Of a stretch of 64,000 nucleotides of DNA, positions 23,253-34,665 are shown in pieces. Made by a program: the position numbers and the translations under genes. Numbering within the stretch: position 1 is the stretch's first letter; each line of letters begins with the position of its first letter. Origin of the DNA: Blakeslea trispora (taxonomy: Eukaryota > Mucoromycota > Mucoromycetes > Mucorales > Choanephoraceae). Where the stretch lies: assembly GCA_025331445.1 (NCBI GenBank), contig JAIWNE010000027.1, forward strand, positions 186,001 through 250,000, given 5' to 3'. Below the pieces are notes generated by a model. The model did not search any database. It worked only from the letters and a program-made list of their open reading frames with translations, and was not told the DNA's origin.

Positions 23253-26200
23253 CTATGATCTGCTTTCAACATAAGCAAGAGCCTTTTCTCTCACTCTTTC
23301 AATTTCGTCTTCAGAGCCATGAGTCTTCTCGAATTGGATCCACTTCTTGAACAAGAACTTCATCTTCTTTGATGAAAACTTCATAGAAGACACTCTCTCA
23401 AAGAGACGTCTGTAGATAAAAGACAAATGAGCCATTGTGTTATGTAGTCACTACAAGAAAGGACTTACCTTGTCATGTCTACATCACCATTCTTGGATTC
23501 CATATCCAAATAAATGTTCCATAAATCCAAACGCTTAGGATAGTTGCTCATAACACCTTCCAAAATAGTACGGCCACGTTCAGCTTCACCATGCTTGAAT
23601 TCTAATTGACCAAACTTGACAATGGTTTGAACATCTATAGACAACTATTAACAAACAGAATCTTATCAAAAAAGACTTATATAACTTACGTTCATGTTTA
23701 GGTAAGACCTTTAAACTCTTTTGAAGCAATTCACGAGATTGTTCAGCCTTATTGTGCTTGAGATAGAATAGGCCAAAGTTAGTCCAGACTTCTGGTGTTT
23801 GGCCAAACTTCTTGATCATCTCTTCATAAAGAGCTTCAGCCTTATCTTCCTTTTCACTACGTTCGTAAATCTTGACAAGTTGGAGGTATACCTTGAGAGG
23901 ATCACAATAGATCAGAGCACGCTTAAACAACTCTTGTAATGTCTCGTCTGTACCAAAGTTGTTTTCCAAGTTGAGCAAGGCTACCCAAACGTTCATCTTT
24001 TCTTGTTCTTCACGGAAATTGATGGTCTTCAAGGCGCGTTCACCAATATCACGAGCTTTTGCAACTTCGGACAATTGCAACTGGTAAGCCATGTAGTTGA
24101 TCCACAAGTAAGAAGAGTTGGGTGAGCCTACCAAGAGACGCTCATAATCGCTAGCAGTTTGGGGAGCTTGAGAGTTGAGCTCAGCAGTCAAATCTTGTAC
24201 TTCCTTCTTTTGCTTCTTTGTCTTCTTGTCATCATCACTATCAGAGTCACTGTCTTCCTCTTCCTCATCACTAGAGTCAGGTCTGTTGTTGATACCAGTC
24301 CAATCAAAGTTGTCGATGCTCAAAGCGGCAACAGGAGCACTCTCTTCCTCTTCCTCATCGTTTTCTTCCTCTTCTTGTTCTTCCTCATCACTTTCTTGAG
24401 CTTCTTGCATTTCATCATCAGAATCGTCAACTTCAGGCATCTCTTCATCACTATCAGAGTCTTCAACCTGTTGCTCACTCTTCTTTTCAGCAGCGATGGC
24501 ACCTTCAACAACGCTCTTCTTCAAGGAAGCCTCAAGTCGTTGCAAGTTGTAATCAATGTAGATAACCTTGATCTTCACGAGCTGTCCAAGCTTGTAGATA
24601 TCCTTCCATTCCTTGACAAAAGAGTCTGACAGATTGGCAATCTTGACACGAGCAGCAATAGAATGGTTAAGTTTGACAAAAACACCATGAGGGGCTACGT
24701 TGTTGACATAGCCTTCGTAAACATGGCCACGTTTGATGTCAGCAAAAGTCTTGATTTCACTGGACTCGATATCAGGGTAAATACGGGAATGTCTCAAAGA
24801 AAGATCGACTTGATGCTTGTCCTTGTTGACATGGATGACAGCCACACGAACCACTTGACCCTCTTGGTAAGCAGAAACAGGGTCTTCGCTATAGGTATCG
24901 GACAAATCAGTCAAGTAAGCCTTACCGGCAATCTTGCTTGTAAGGTTAAGTAAAAGACCGTTGACCTTGTTGGCACTCTTGACGACAGCATTCAATACTT
25001 GTCCTTCTTCCAACGCAGAGATATCAGTGATACGAGGCATGTTCATATCTTCCAAATGCATAAAATCAATGGTATTCTTATTAGCATCCACAGCAAGAGC
25101 AACAACACGAATAGCTTGACCACTGACAAAGTGCTTGTTCAAATTGTTACAAATGTTGGGATCAGCAGAGGCCAATTGCTTTTGTAAGGTACCTGTAGTA
25201 TGACTACCGACACTGACATGAACGAAATTGGCATGAATATCAGAGATGAAACCAATGAATTGATCACCAGCCTTGATATTGCGCACTTCGCGAGAGCTAT
25301 CGTCTTCACTACCATGCAGACGAAGAGAACAATCAAGTTGTTGTTTGATCTTGGCAGCACGGGTGATTGGGAGGTAAGTGTTAAGCTTTGTGTTGCGAAC
25401 ACCCAAGATTCTGACTTCGATTTCTTGCTTGGAGCGGAACTCACTTAAAGGAGCCTTCAGGTTTTTGATTTCATCAAACGTGTTGAAGGCTTCCGTGATA
25501 TGTATACGACCTTCAGTGTCGTTAGGCAAAGTAAGTGTCAAATGGTTCTTCTTGACAGACTTGATGGTGGCAGTGACAAGTCTACCAGGTGCAAGAGCAT
25601 CGTTCTTGGCGTCATGCTTAGCATCAAGCTTGGCTTTGTTTTCAGCTTGCTTTTCAGCCTTCTTCTTGGTGTTGATCAATGAGACCAACATTCGGTTAGT
25701 TTCAGGATCGACCTTCAAGACGGTTGTCTTGACAGTTTGGCCTACGTTGAACACTTCAGACAAGTTTTGAACTTGAGTTTCAGTCATTTCTTTAGCAGGA
25801 ACAAATGCACTCAAGTTATTGTAATAAGAGATAACAGCACCGTTTTGCTTGACAGCAGCAATCACACCATGGCTGACATCGTCCACCTTGATTTCGTTGA
25901 TATCTTTGAAGATTGGATATTCGCTGTTGATCAATGATTTCTTGAGTGTTAAGAATACTTTTTGCTTGTTGATATCTGTGTTCAAAACACGACATTGGAT
26001 CTTCTTGCCAGCTTTGAATTTATATTCTGGGCGAGTCAACTTGACATCAGCCATATGGTTGGTGGGCACAAGACCACTGATAGACTTGGAAACCTTGACG
26101 ATCACACCAGCAGGAATCAACTTTTCAACTTCACATTCAACCATGGAGCCTACTTCAATATCAGCTACACGCAGGAACTTTTCTTCCAAGACGCTTGGTT

Positions 26201-27818
26201 GGAGTGTCAAGACCAACATGGCATCAACAGGGTTGTAGCCAAGAACACGAGCACGGTGTGTAGAACCAATCTTGAACTTGCCTGATGTAGCAGATACAGC
26301 AGCAATATGTTCATCAGCAAGGCGAGAGACGTGGACATAACCGCAGACACCTTCGACGCCATCTAAAGTGACCCAGACACCTGTGTTGTTAGCGCGTGCG
26401 ACCTTGACATTCTCCAAGAAGGAACCAACAGGGAACACATCAGCAACAAACTTTTCGGACTTGACCTTCTTAGCCAAAATAGGCGTATCAAGTTCTAGGA
26501 TATGGGAAAGAAGACTGCCACCAATTCTCTTTTCTTCAGTGTTCAACATGGTGAACAAAGTACGGAAAGTGACATTTTCACCTAATTTATAGCTCTTTTC
26601 AATGTCCTTCAAGACTGGCACATGAGTGTGATCAATTGTAGTAGGATAGAGGCCTTGCAATTTGGCACTTAAACCGTTGTTCTGCACAGCATCTGTCAAA
26701 CCTGATACCAACTGACCAGGGAGAACAGAAGTGATACGGGAGAAAGGATCTTCAACAAAAGCACGTCCTACCTTACTACGATCAATAGTGGCATGAGCAG
26801 TACGACCGTCTACTTTTTCAATTGCACACTCAACGTATTGACCTTTCACTAATTCTCTATCTGTGTTGTATTTCTTGGTATAGCTCTTGGCCTCTTTCAA
26901 GGGCAAGAAACCGGTTAAATCTTTGACACCGAGGTCTAAAATATAACCATGATCTTCAATGCTCTTCACTGTAGCACCCAATGTCTGTGTATCGCCCAAA
27001 AAAAAATATTAGTATAGAGTTTGAGTTGAGAGTAAGGATACACTTACAACACCAGGTGTAACATCAACTTTGGTAATATCCTCATTAACAACGTTGGGCT
27101 TTAAACTCAATTCGATTGTCTTTCTGTCACCAGTTTGAAGATTGATAATCTTACAACGAACCCATTGGCCAACATAGAACAATTGATCCAATTTAGGCAA
27201 GCTGGTTTCCTCATCCATATCTTCATCTTCATCATCTTGGTTAGCGACTTCCTCAACCAAAGCTGTCAAAGCATCTGAAATTTCTGTGATAGCAACAGTA
27301 CCGACAAGTTGGTGTGGTAACGAAACAAGTAAATCAAGCTCATTGATACGAGAAATACAACCTAAAAATGATGTACCAGTAACCAATTTCTAAGGGCATA
27401 TAAGTTAGTATTTATTTTATTTTGTAGAACAAAGTATAGCTATTTACCTTGAAGGAAAGTTGTTCGATATGTGTCTTGTCAGATTTTGGCTTCTTTTGTT
27501 CTTTGACCTCAACCTTCTTAGTCTTCTTGGAAGGCTTTCTCTTCTTTTGTGCAGGCTCTTCTGCGGTTTCTTCTTTAGCATTCTAAGTTACAAAAAAACA
27601 AAGAGTTAGTCTTAGAAGAGGGGGTGGTGGTTCAGGCTGCGTAATGAATAGTTGGTGCTTACAGTAGTAAAAAGATCTTGAGCTACTTTGTTGGAGATTT
27701 CTCGGTGTTCGAGAGGAGTCAAAGCACTAGCGCCACCACGAGGAAAACTCTCTTCAGAGGTAGCAGCAATCGAGACTGCAGTTGCATTGTTGTTATCGCT
27801 AGTCTTTCTCTTCCCCAT
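23253..27818 (-). CDS. RRP5: rRNA biogenesis protein RRP5 (S1 repeats plus HAT/TPR repeats)
   Basis: Minus-strand gene with start ATG at 27818 (MGKRKTSDNNN) and stop at 23253, spread over about six exons of which one carries more than 1,100 codons. Order: Lys-rich N-terminus with KKRKPSKKTKK; first S1 modules (KLVTGTSFLGCISRINELDL, VGQWVRCKIINL); then a long array of S1 RNA-binding repeats, recognisable by recurrent G-x-V-x-x-x-V with later SL or LTL ends (for example GQLVSGLTD, VGSMVECEVEKL, GQTVKTTVLKVD, RGHVYEGYVNNVAPHGVFV). A very acidic Asp/Glu segment is encoded around 24240-24470. C-terminal HAT half-TPRs follow (WINYMAYQLQL, RDIGERALKTINFREEQEK, WTNFGLFYLKHN). Rrp5 acts in the nucleolus and, unusually, is needed for both 18S and 5.8S/25S pre-rRNA cleavages. 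Length of about 1,420 residues is a little short of the yeast protein. The gene is divergent from the PPR gene. Confidence 0.92.
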
Positions 27819-28554
27819 ATTAAGATATTAAAAGAAACAAAAAGAAAATAAAGTTGCAAAAAAAAAAAAAGGTCAATTATGAAATTAAGTTGCAGAAATG
27901 ATAAATTGTCACAGGTGGCTTTTGATTGATCATCAAAAAGAGGTTATTTTATGCACTCACTGTCATTTTTGACCTGTTGGAACAAAGCTTGAGTAATGCT
28001 GCATTGAGCTATAAGAGTCTACAAACTGTCTGTCTTGACTGAATTAAAGAAGTGAATAGGATCTTTTAAGGCATTTTAGTCAATAGCAGCCAAGGTCTTT
28101 ATATATGAGTTTAGTCACATACTAAAGCTATTCGTACTTTATTTAGAGAAGATTGTTTTTTTTTTGCATGTATGTTCAGATGCTTAAAAAGAATCCTATT
28201 ATTCATGTATCATTCAGCTTTTCACGGTAGTCTAAAGCATACTTTGCAACTTTAACATGGAATTGATGAGCTGTTTGTAGCCAAGAGATGGACAAAAGGA
28301 GGCCAAATAGATAAGAAATGGTAAGATCATTAGAATAAAACCAATTTTCTCTTCTTTACGATCAAGCGTTGTGCCTTGTTTAATGTTGCAACCATAGCTT
28401 ATTCAATTCGATATTTGAGTGCATTTGCCCAATTCACTGTCACAATTCGTCTTTGATTTCTGCATTCCTTTTTTTTTTGGCACCCTAGTTTGATTCCAGC
28501 CCTAGCCCTCTTTTTTTTTTTTTCTTCTTTTGATTTTGTTTGACAGCTGCAAAT
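27819..28554. other. Divergent intergenic region between RRP5 and the PPR gene
   Basis: 736 bp separate the two start codons. A-rich next to RRP5 (27840-27875) and T-rich next to the PPR gene (28470-28545), i.e. each side has a pyrimidine-rich leader in its own direction. No gene is visible. A shared, bidirectional promoter is plausible. Confidence 0.45.
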
Positions 28555-30271
28555 ATGAACAGACTACTGTTTTCTAAACCCAATATTGCACCTTTGTCTA
28601 GACAACAATGGGTTGCTAACAGCTCAAGTACTTGAAACTACCATAAATTTGTACAACAAAGTGTTTACTTATCATAATCCCCCCCTCCCCTTTCAAAAAA
28701 AAAATAGAGTTTGCTCGCTTCAACACAACTGAGGCTGCTCCAAAGAAAATCATTTTGCAAGGTCACCCAACAGCACCTCTTTCTGCTTACAACTATCGAC
28801 TCGCCGTACAAGTCCGCCAAAACACTGAGCCCAGAAAGAACCTCGCTAACGTGTTGAAGATTGTCGACGAAATCAAGGCACAGAATATCAAATTCAACCA
28901 TTTCACTTACAGTGCTCTTTTAACAGCTTATTCCCGTGTTAGAGATACTGAATCGATCATGAAGACTTTGGATGAAATGAAAGATAGCGGAATGACTCCT
29001 TTGCCCGATAGCTATAATATTGCACTAGAGGTAATATAGAGAGAGTACAAAAGAGAGAGAGATTAGACACACTGTAGCTTAGATTTATCTCTTAAATATA
29101 GGCTTTTGCCAATGCTGGCGATATCAAAACTTTAGATGCTTTAAGGAAAGAGATGAAGGAAAAGAATTTGGATTTGACGGCCACTTCTTTTCAACACTTG
29201 ATTCGAGGCTTGAGTAATGCTGGTAGATTGAATCAGGCCATCAAAGCCCTTGATGAAATGAAGCAAGCTGGCATGGAGACTAATTTGAAAACCTACCTTA
29301 TTATCATTACTGCTTGCTTCCGTCATTACAAGGCCAAGATTGCTTTTGATATGTTGAAGCAAGCCGAAGAAGCAGGTTTGCCTGTTGAAAGTGAGCCTCG
29401 CATGTATATGGATGTGATGCGTACTGCTTCAAACGAAGATGAAATTGATATGGTTAAGTACTGTTGGGAGAAGGCCATTGGCACATATTCTTTGCGTCCA
29501 GATGAAGGCACTTTGCTGAATGTCCTTCGTGTAGCTGCTAAGGCAGGTGATACTAAGCTAGCTACCGATACTATCCGACAACTCAGTACAAGTGGATACC
29601 CTTACAAAGAGCACTATTTTACACCTCTGATGGAAGCTTTTATTGTCAAAGAAGACTTGAAGAGTGCTTTCAATGTGTTGGACATCATGCGTTTATCTGG
29701 CATTCCTCCCACTATGCGTGCCACATTGCCTATTCGCTCAAAACTAAACAAAGATATTGAATCTGTCGATAAAGCCTATTACCTTTTGGAAGAGATGAAG
29801 AAGGAAAACAAGACAGTTGATATTTCTGCATTCAATGCTGTTGTCGCTGCTTGTGCTGAAGCCAAGGACTTGAACCGTACCGTTGCTACTTATCGTGAGG
29901 CTGCTAATTTAGGTGTAGTGCCCAATGTTGATACATATAACTGTGTTCTTGACGCATGTATTCATACACGAATGAAGGGTATGGGCCAGATCGTAGTCGA
30001 CGAAATGAAGAAGGCTGAGATTACACCCAACTTGGATACATATTCCAAGATGATCGCTCTTGCTTGTACTCAAAAGAACTATGAAGATGCTTTTGTCTTC
30101 CTCGAAGAAATGAAGAGTTATGATATCGTTCCACCTCAACATTGTTACTATAACTTGGCACAAAAGTTAGCATACGAAAAAGATCCTCGTTTCCATATGG
30201 TTCTTGAAGAAATGGAAACTTTTGGTTACAAGGTTTCAACCAAAACTAGAACTTTATGGAGAACAAATTAA
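28555..30271 (+). CDS. Mitochondrial pentatricopeptide-repeat (PPR) protein
   Basis: Three exons in phase (28555-28627, 28708-29030, 29102-30271) give 521 residues. The N-terminus MNRLLFSKPNIAPLSRQQW followed by KFARF is basic, hydroxylated and free of acidic residues, as in a mitochondrial presequence. From about residue 65 the protein is a run of 35-residue helical pairs with PPR signatures: FTYSALLTAYSRVRDTESI, TSFQHLIRGLSNAGRLNQAI, FNAVVAACAEAKDLNRTV, DTYNCVLDACIHTRMKGMG and DTYSKMIALACTQKNYEDA. Each is followed by a MK or EMK turn (DEMKDSGMTP, DEMKKAEITP). PPR proteins bind organellar RNA base by base and act in processing, stability or translation. Which transcript this one serves cannot be read from the sequence. 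It ends before a poly-A-rich 3' region. Confidence 0.87.
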
Positions 30272-30472
30272 ATTACTAAATAGAGATGCTCAATGTATAT
30301 ATTTCAGAAAAAAAAAAGAATTGCTTTCGACTTTCAAAGACACAACAAATACACTTGTCCTTGCTTATCATTTGATTCTGTATGTTTTTGTATTTTAAAT
30401 TGAGAAATTTTCATATATAACAATTTGGTATCCAATAGCTATTGAAGTTAGATGGCCAATTAGTGCCTCTCA

Positions 30473-30530
30473 CAATGAAAACAAAAAAAAACGACTTGAC
30501 ACTTAATAAAAAAAAAGTCGTTTTCATTGA
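30473..30530. repeat. Interrupted inverted repeat able to form a hairpin
   Basis: The left arm caatgaaaac (30473-30482) pairs perfectly with gttttcattg on the right (about 30521-30530). After an A-run bulge, acgact (from about 30490) pairs with agtcgt. It lies about 200 bp beyond the PPR stop codon, so it may be part of that gene's 3' UTR or flank. Function is unknown. Confidence 0.5.
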
Positions 30531-31158
30531 AATACATCACACTGTTACAAAACCTCCAATGTTTTATGTGTTTCAAGACAGTGAAATACAAACCATCCAA
30601 TATGCAAAAAAAAAAAAGTTTATTTTGTCAGTTGGTATATGCGATGTACAAAAAAAAAGCTGGGTGAACTAAATTTAGAGCTACCAGAAATAAATACCAC
30701 ACAAACAGATAACTAATTCCGAAGCATGTCAAGAATTAAATTCTATTGCTTGTAAACATATTCTTTTTTTTTTATGTAGATCAAGGCACATTGCTTGTTG
30801 TATTGCCTTTTTTACTTTATCCTGATGTGAGTGTATGTCTCTTTATTGTTGCTGTCATTCAAAAAAAAAACAAAAAATACGAATTCTAAATGGATACTAC
30901 ACTGCAAGTTTCTTTTACTAATAAAAAAAATCGTTGATTTTCTTATACAAAACAACTGTAAATAATCCGGTTTGCAAACAATTATGATCGATGAATGTAA
31001 AGGCAGCTACAAAACCAAATACCGTATACACATATCATAACTCTAAAGCTAAAATTTTGTTTATCAAACCAGAAAAGACAATTTGTTTAGCAGATTTAGC
31101 TGGAACATGGATGGAATGCTGCTAATTATGGTATGAAAATAGATGGAAAAAGCAACAG

Positions 31159-31167
31159 TATATAAGG
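31159..31167 (+). promoter_or_regulatory. Candidate TATA box of the lectin-like gene
   Basis: TATATAAGG lies 127 bp upstream of the ATG at 31294 and is followed by a CT-rich stretch (31200-31245), a typical position for a start-site region. Assignment is by sequence and position only; a second tatatata motif at about 31208 is an alternative. Confidence 0.4.
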
Positions 31168-31293
31168 CGAATATTTTTACATGCTTCTTCAACAAATTCT
31201 ATTTCTCATATATATAGTCTCTTTCTTACTTCGTTTTCTCTCAAAGTAAATCTAATACAACAAATTATATATACCTTTGGATTGAAAGAGAAA

Positions 31294-33555
31294 ATGACTC
31301 ATCGTATCCTTACCGCAACTTTGCTTGCTGGCATGATCTTGCCTTCTTTGGCTCAACAACCTTCACAAGGTGGCTTTGTCTGCGATAGCCCTGGCACTGA
31401 CGGATATTACTTTGCCAAAAACTTGACCTTCTGGGATATGGCAAATGATTCTTGTGGCAGTGATGGCAACCTTGCTAGTGTTACCAACAAGAATTTTGAA
31501 ATCGCTACTGATTTGGTTCGCAACTGTATTGGTTACAATGCCGCCGCTTGGATTGGGTATGTTGATGAAACAAAACAAAACAAAAATCAATAGCTAAATT
31601 TTATTGTCTTTTTTACTAGTACTTGGGACTACACCGCTGCTGATCCTCAAGTCAGAGGCTGTCTTACTCTTTACGTCGGTGAAGATGAAAACGGAGGTGG
31701 AATTAACGTCGATTGTGGTAGCAGAAGATATGCTCTCTGTAAAAGAAAGACTGAAAGACTTAACGGTCCTGAATACATTTCCTACAACAATCCTCAAAGT
31801 GGATCAAACAACAGCCAAGAACCTGTCACATCAAGCAGCACTGCCAGCAGCGCCAGCACCACCGGCCCTGCTCCTGTTGCTACCGTTACTGTGACTAAAG
31901 ATGTTACTTACACAGATATATCTACTATCACTGAAACAAGTACAACAACTAATGTTGCCACTGTCACTGACGCTACAACTATTTCCTCCACCACTGTTAT
32001 CGTCAGTACCGATTACAACTACACCATCATTCAATCACCCCTCCCTGACACCACCAATGCAACCTTGCTTGCTGAATTGCTTGGTGAAGCTACCACCCTT
32101 TACGGAGAACTCTTAGACTTGCTCGCCAATGCCCAAAACACAACTGGAGGTCTCTCTGCATTGCTTGGTGATGCAACCACTGCTATCAGTGGCCTTAACG
32201 GCGTGATTGCCAACGCATCATCTACTCAACAAGATTTGACCGAAGCACTTAACAACGCTACAACAACTATCGATGCTCTCAAGAATGCTACTGCAGATGC
32301 CAACGATGTCGCCAACAACCTTGCTGGTGCAAGCCAAAATGCAACCAACATTGCAAGCAGTCTTACTGATTTGGCTTCTACCACTACCGGCACAATCACT
32401 GGCTTAATTAGCAACGCAACCGATGTCGCCAACAGTCTCACTGGATTGACAAACATTGCCAATGCTACTGGTAGTGCTCTTAATAGCGTAATTGATGTCG
32501 CCAGCACCACTGGTAGCACTCTCAGCAACGTAATTGGTGTCGCTAACAGCACTGGCAGCGCTCTCAACAACGTGATCGGTGTCGCTAACACAACTACAAG
32601 TGGTCTTGATACCGCTGTGGGTAGTGCTCAATCAGTTTTGCAGCAAGTAGCCAATGCTACCAACATCCTAAATGACCTCATCAACAGTATTCCTAACATT
32701 GGTCTTCCTGGTACTGGTCTTCCTGGCACTGGCACCACTAACGGCACTGGCACTCTTCCTGGCACTGGCACTCTTCCTGGCACTGGTACTATCGGCAATC
32801 TTACTGGCGGTCTTACTGATCCTATCACTGGTGTTGTTGGCGGTCTTACTGATCCTATCACTGGTGTTGTTGGCGGTCTTACTGGTACTGTCGGCGGTCT
32901 TACTGGTGGTCTTACTGGTGGTCTTACTGGTGGTCTTACTGGTGGTCTTACTGGTGGTCTTACTGGTGGTCTTACTGGTGGTCTTACTGGTGGTCTTACT
33001 GATCCTATCACTGGTGTTGTCGGTGGTCTTACTGGTGGTGCTACTGATCCTATCACTGGTGTTGTCGGTGGTCTTACTGGTGGTGCTACTGATCCTATCA
33101 CTGGTGTTGTCGGTGGTCTTACTGGTGGTCTTACTGATCCTATCACTGGTGTTGTCGGTGGTCTTACTGGTGGTCTTACTGATCCTATCACTGGTGTTGT
33201 CGGTGGTCTTACTGGTGGTGCTACTGATCCTATCACCGGTACTCTCGGTGGCCTCACTGGTGGTACTACTGATCCCGTCACTGGCCTTCTCGGTGGTCTC
33301 ACTGGTGGTACTACTGGCACAACTACCGGCGCTACTGATCCCGTCACTGGCCTTCTCGGTGGTCTCACTGGCGCTACTACTGGCGCTACTACTGGCGCTA
33401 CTACTGGCACTACTGGCGGTCTTCTCGGTGGCCTTCTCGGTGGCCTTCGTGTTGACGCAACTGAAGCCGACCTTCCCCTCAACATGGCTGAAGCTGATGT
33501 CGCTTCCAGCAGTAGCAGTAGCGCTCCTGCTTCCGCTTCAAACGTTGACAATTAA
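31294..33555 (+). CDS. Secreted C-type-lectin-like protein with long GLTG-repeat tail
   Basis: Two exons (31294-31556, 31620-33555) give 732 residues. MTHRILTATLLAGMILPSLA is a clear signal peptide. Residues about 22-140 resemble a C-type-lectin-like domain: two Cys near the front (FVCDSPG, DSCGSDG), NLASVTNKNFEIA, CIGYNAAAWIGTWDY, GCLTLYVGE and INVDCGSRRYALCKR. A Ser/Thr-rich stalk follows, then about 180 residues of Asn/Ala/Thr-rich helical sequence with many NxT/S sites, and from about residue 440 a tandem array of GGLT, GGLTDPITGVV and GGAT units. The end is Ser/Ala-rich and has no GPI-type hydrophobic tail. The likely role is an extracellular or wall-associated carbohydrate-binding or adhesin-like protein. 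The lectin fold is inferred from the Cys/WIG pattern; the ligand and the need for calcium are unknown. The gene is flanked by AT-rich intergenic DNA. Confidence 0.75.
32808..33429 (+). repeat. Coding tandem repeat, 12-nt and longer units (GGLT / GGLTDPITGVV)
   Basis: The DNA repeats a 12-nt unit, ggtcttactggt, at least seven times in a row at about 32890-33000. Around it are longer units that add ctgatcctatcactggtgtt. Third-base differences (ggcggt, ggtggt) are few inside the core, pointing to recent expansion or homogenisation. All units are multiples of three, so length changes keep the frame. Confidence 0.9.
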
Positions 33556-34377
33556 GAAAACCTTTGAGAAGTATTCTAAAATCAATCAACATCTTTCCTA
33601 TTTTAGAAGATGCTTAAATGGAAGATTACCCACTTTTGCTTCATATTTATTTATTTATTTATTCAAAATTAAAATGTTTATGTTTCTCATTCTCATTAAA
33701 ACTTTACATTTTTTCTTGTAAAGAAAACGAGCGTTTATCAATTCTGTCTTCTGATTTTCATATACTAACGCTATTTATGCGCAGGATTTTTGAAAGCCAT
33801 AAAGTAGTAAGTTTTGCACAAGTACTATTTATATCACATCACCTTTAAACGATCAATCTGACCTAGGAAATTTTTAAAAATCTTGGAATTCAATCAAACA
33901 AAATGCTTTAAATTGCATTCTCAATTGCTTTGAAGCTTTGAGTATATCTTTCAGCAAATGATGTTACGTCAGGAAATGATATGTACAATTTTAGTCAAAA
34001 ATGGTTTAACCAATAAGGTATAATATGAACAAATACAGTCCCTCATACAAAAGTTGCGTTCTATTTCAATTTCTTTCTGAAATACCGAGAAGCATACTGT
34101 ATCATGCAATTAAACATAGTAAGCCCAAGAGGGTATCTTGTTTTCTCAAATTTAACAGGAAAGTAGCTCGGAACTTAGTCTTAAGGAAATAGAAGAAGAT
34201 AACTTTTAATATTTGAATTGATCGCCATTGGTATCAACAGCTGCCTGATATATGCGAATAATTTAATCAAAATTTCTGTTGAACGCAGCTTTTTTATTCA
34301 TGACTGTAGGCCTAATTCATCCAATGGCCTTGAAATATTTTGGGGTCCGAATGTAAATGCTGGTGCGCAAGAAGATA
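33556..34377. other. Intergenic region after the lectin-like gene
   Basis: About 820 bp, AT-rich, with no supported gene. A 61-codon frame at 34218-34403 runs into the adjacent MITE and matches nothing I recognise. Its right part may belong to older mobile DNA. Confidence 0.4.
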
Positions 34378-34623
34378 TAGTCAAGCCTATTGAAATTTAT
34401 TGAAAGAAACTGACAAAGCCTAAAAGAGTGTCTTGTTGAAACAATTGATAATCTGACACTTGGAATGACTATAGAAACCATAAAGATCACTAACAAGCAC
34501 ATCATTTTTTACGTCAAGTCAATTTAGCACTTGTGGACATTTGTCTACAGCCTAAAGGACAAATCATTTTTCAACTTTGGCCATTCATTTTTGAATGTCC
34601 GCCAATTTCAATAGGCTTGACTG
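34378..34623. mobile_element. 246-bp MITE-like element with Tc1/mariner-type ends
   Basis: Two 20-nt ends face each other: YAGTCAAGCCTATTGAAATT at 34378-34397 and its reverse complement at 34604-34623. Nineteen positions are identical, and the outermost base is T on the left and C on the right. Each end is bordered by TA (34376-34377 and 34624-34625), the target duplication made by Tc1/mariner transposases. The 206-bp interior has no open frame of note. This is a non-autonomous miniature element. The transposase that moved it is not in this window. Confidence 0.75.
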
Positions 34624-34665
34624 TACATTAATTTTATTTCTTTCATATCATATGCTTATTGGATC

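Larger units (their letters stand above)
30272..31293. other. Intergenic region with A-rich runs
   Basis: About 1 kb holding many A8-A12 runs and no supported gene. It contains an inverted repeat at 30473-30530, and a TATA-like element and pyrimidine leader before the lectin-like gene (31159-31250). Confidence 0.45.

Noticed and set aside
24159..24629. Plus-strand frames opposite the acidic region of RRP5
   Set aside because: Asp/Glu-rich DNA reads as Leu/Phe/Ser runs in antisense; no real gene.
32628..33551. Antisense 307-codon frame rich in RPP
   Set aside because: It mirrors the GLTG repeat of the lectin-like gene; an open frame arises because the repeat unit is a multiple of three. It has no start context or independent features.
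32672..33721. Second forward frame of 349 codons, Leu/Val-rich
   Set aside because: Shadow of the same repeat array in another frame.
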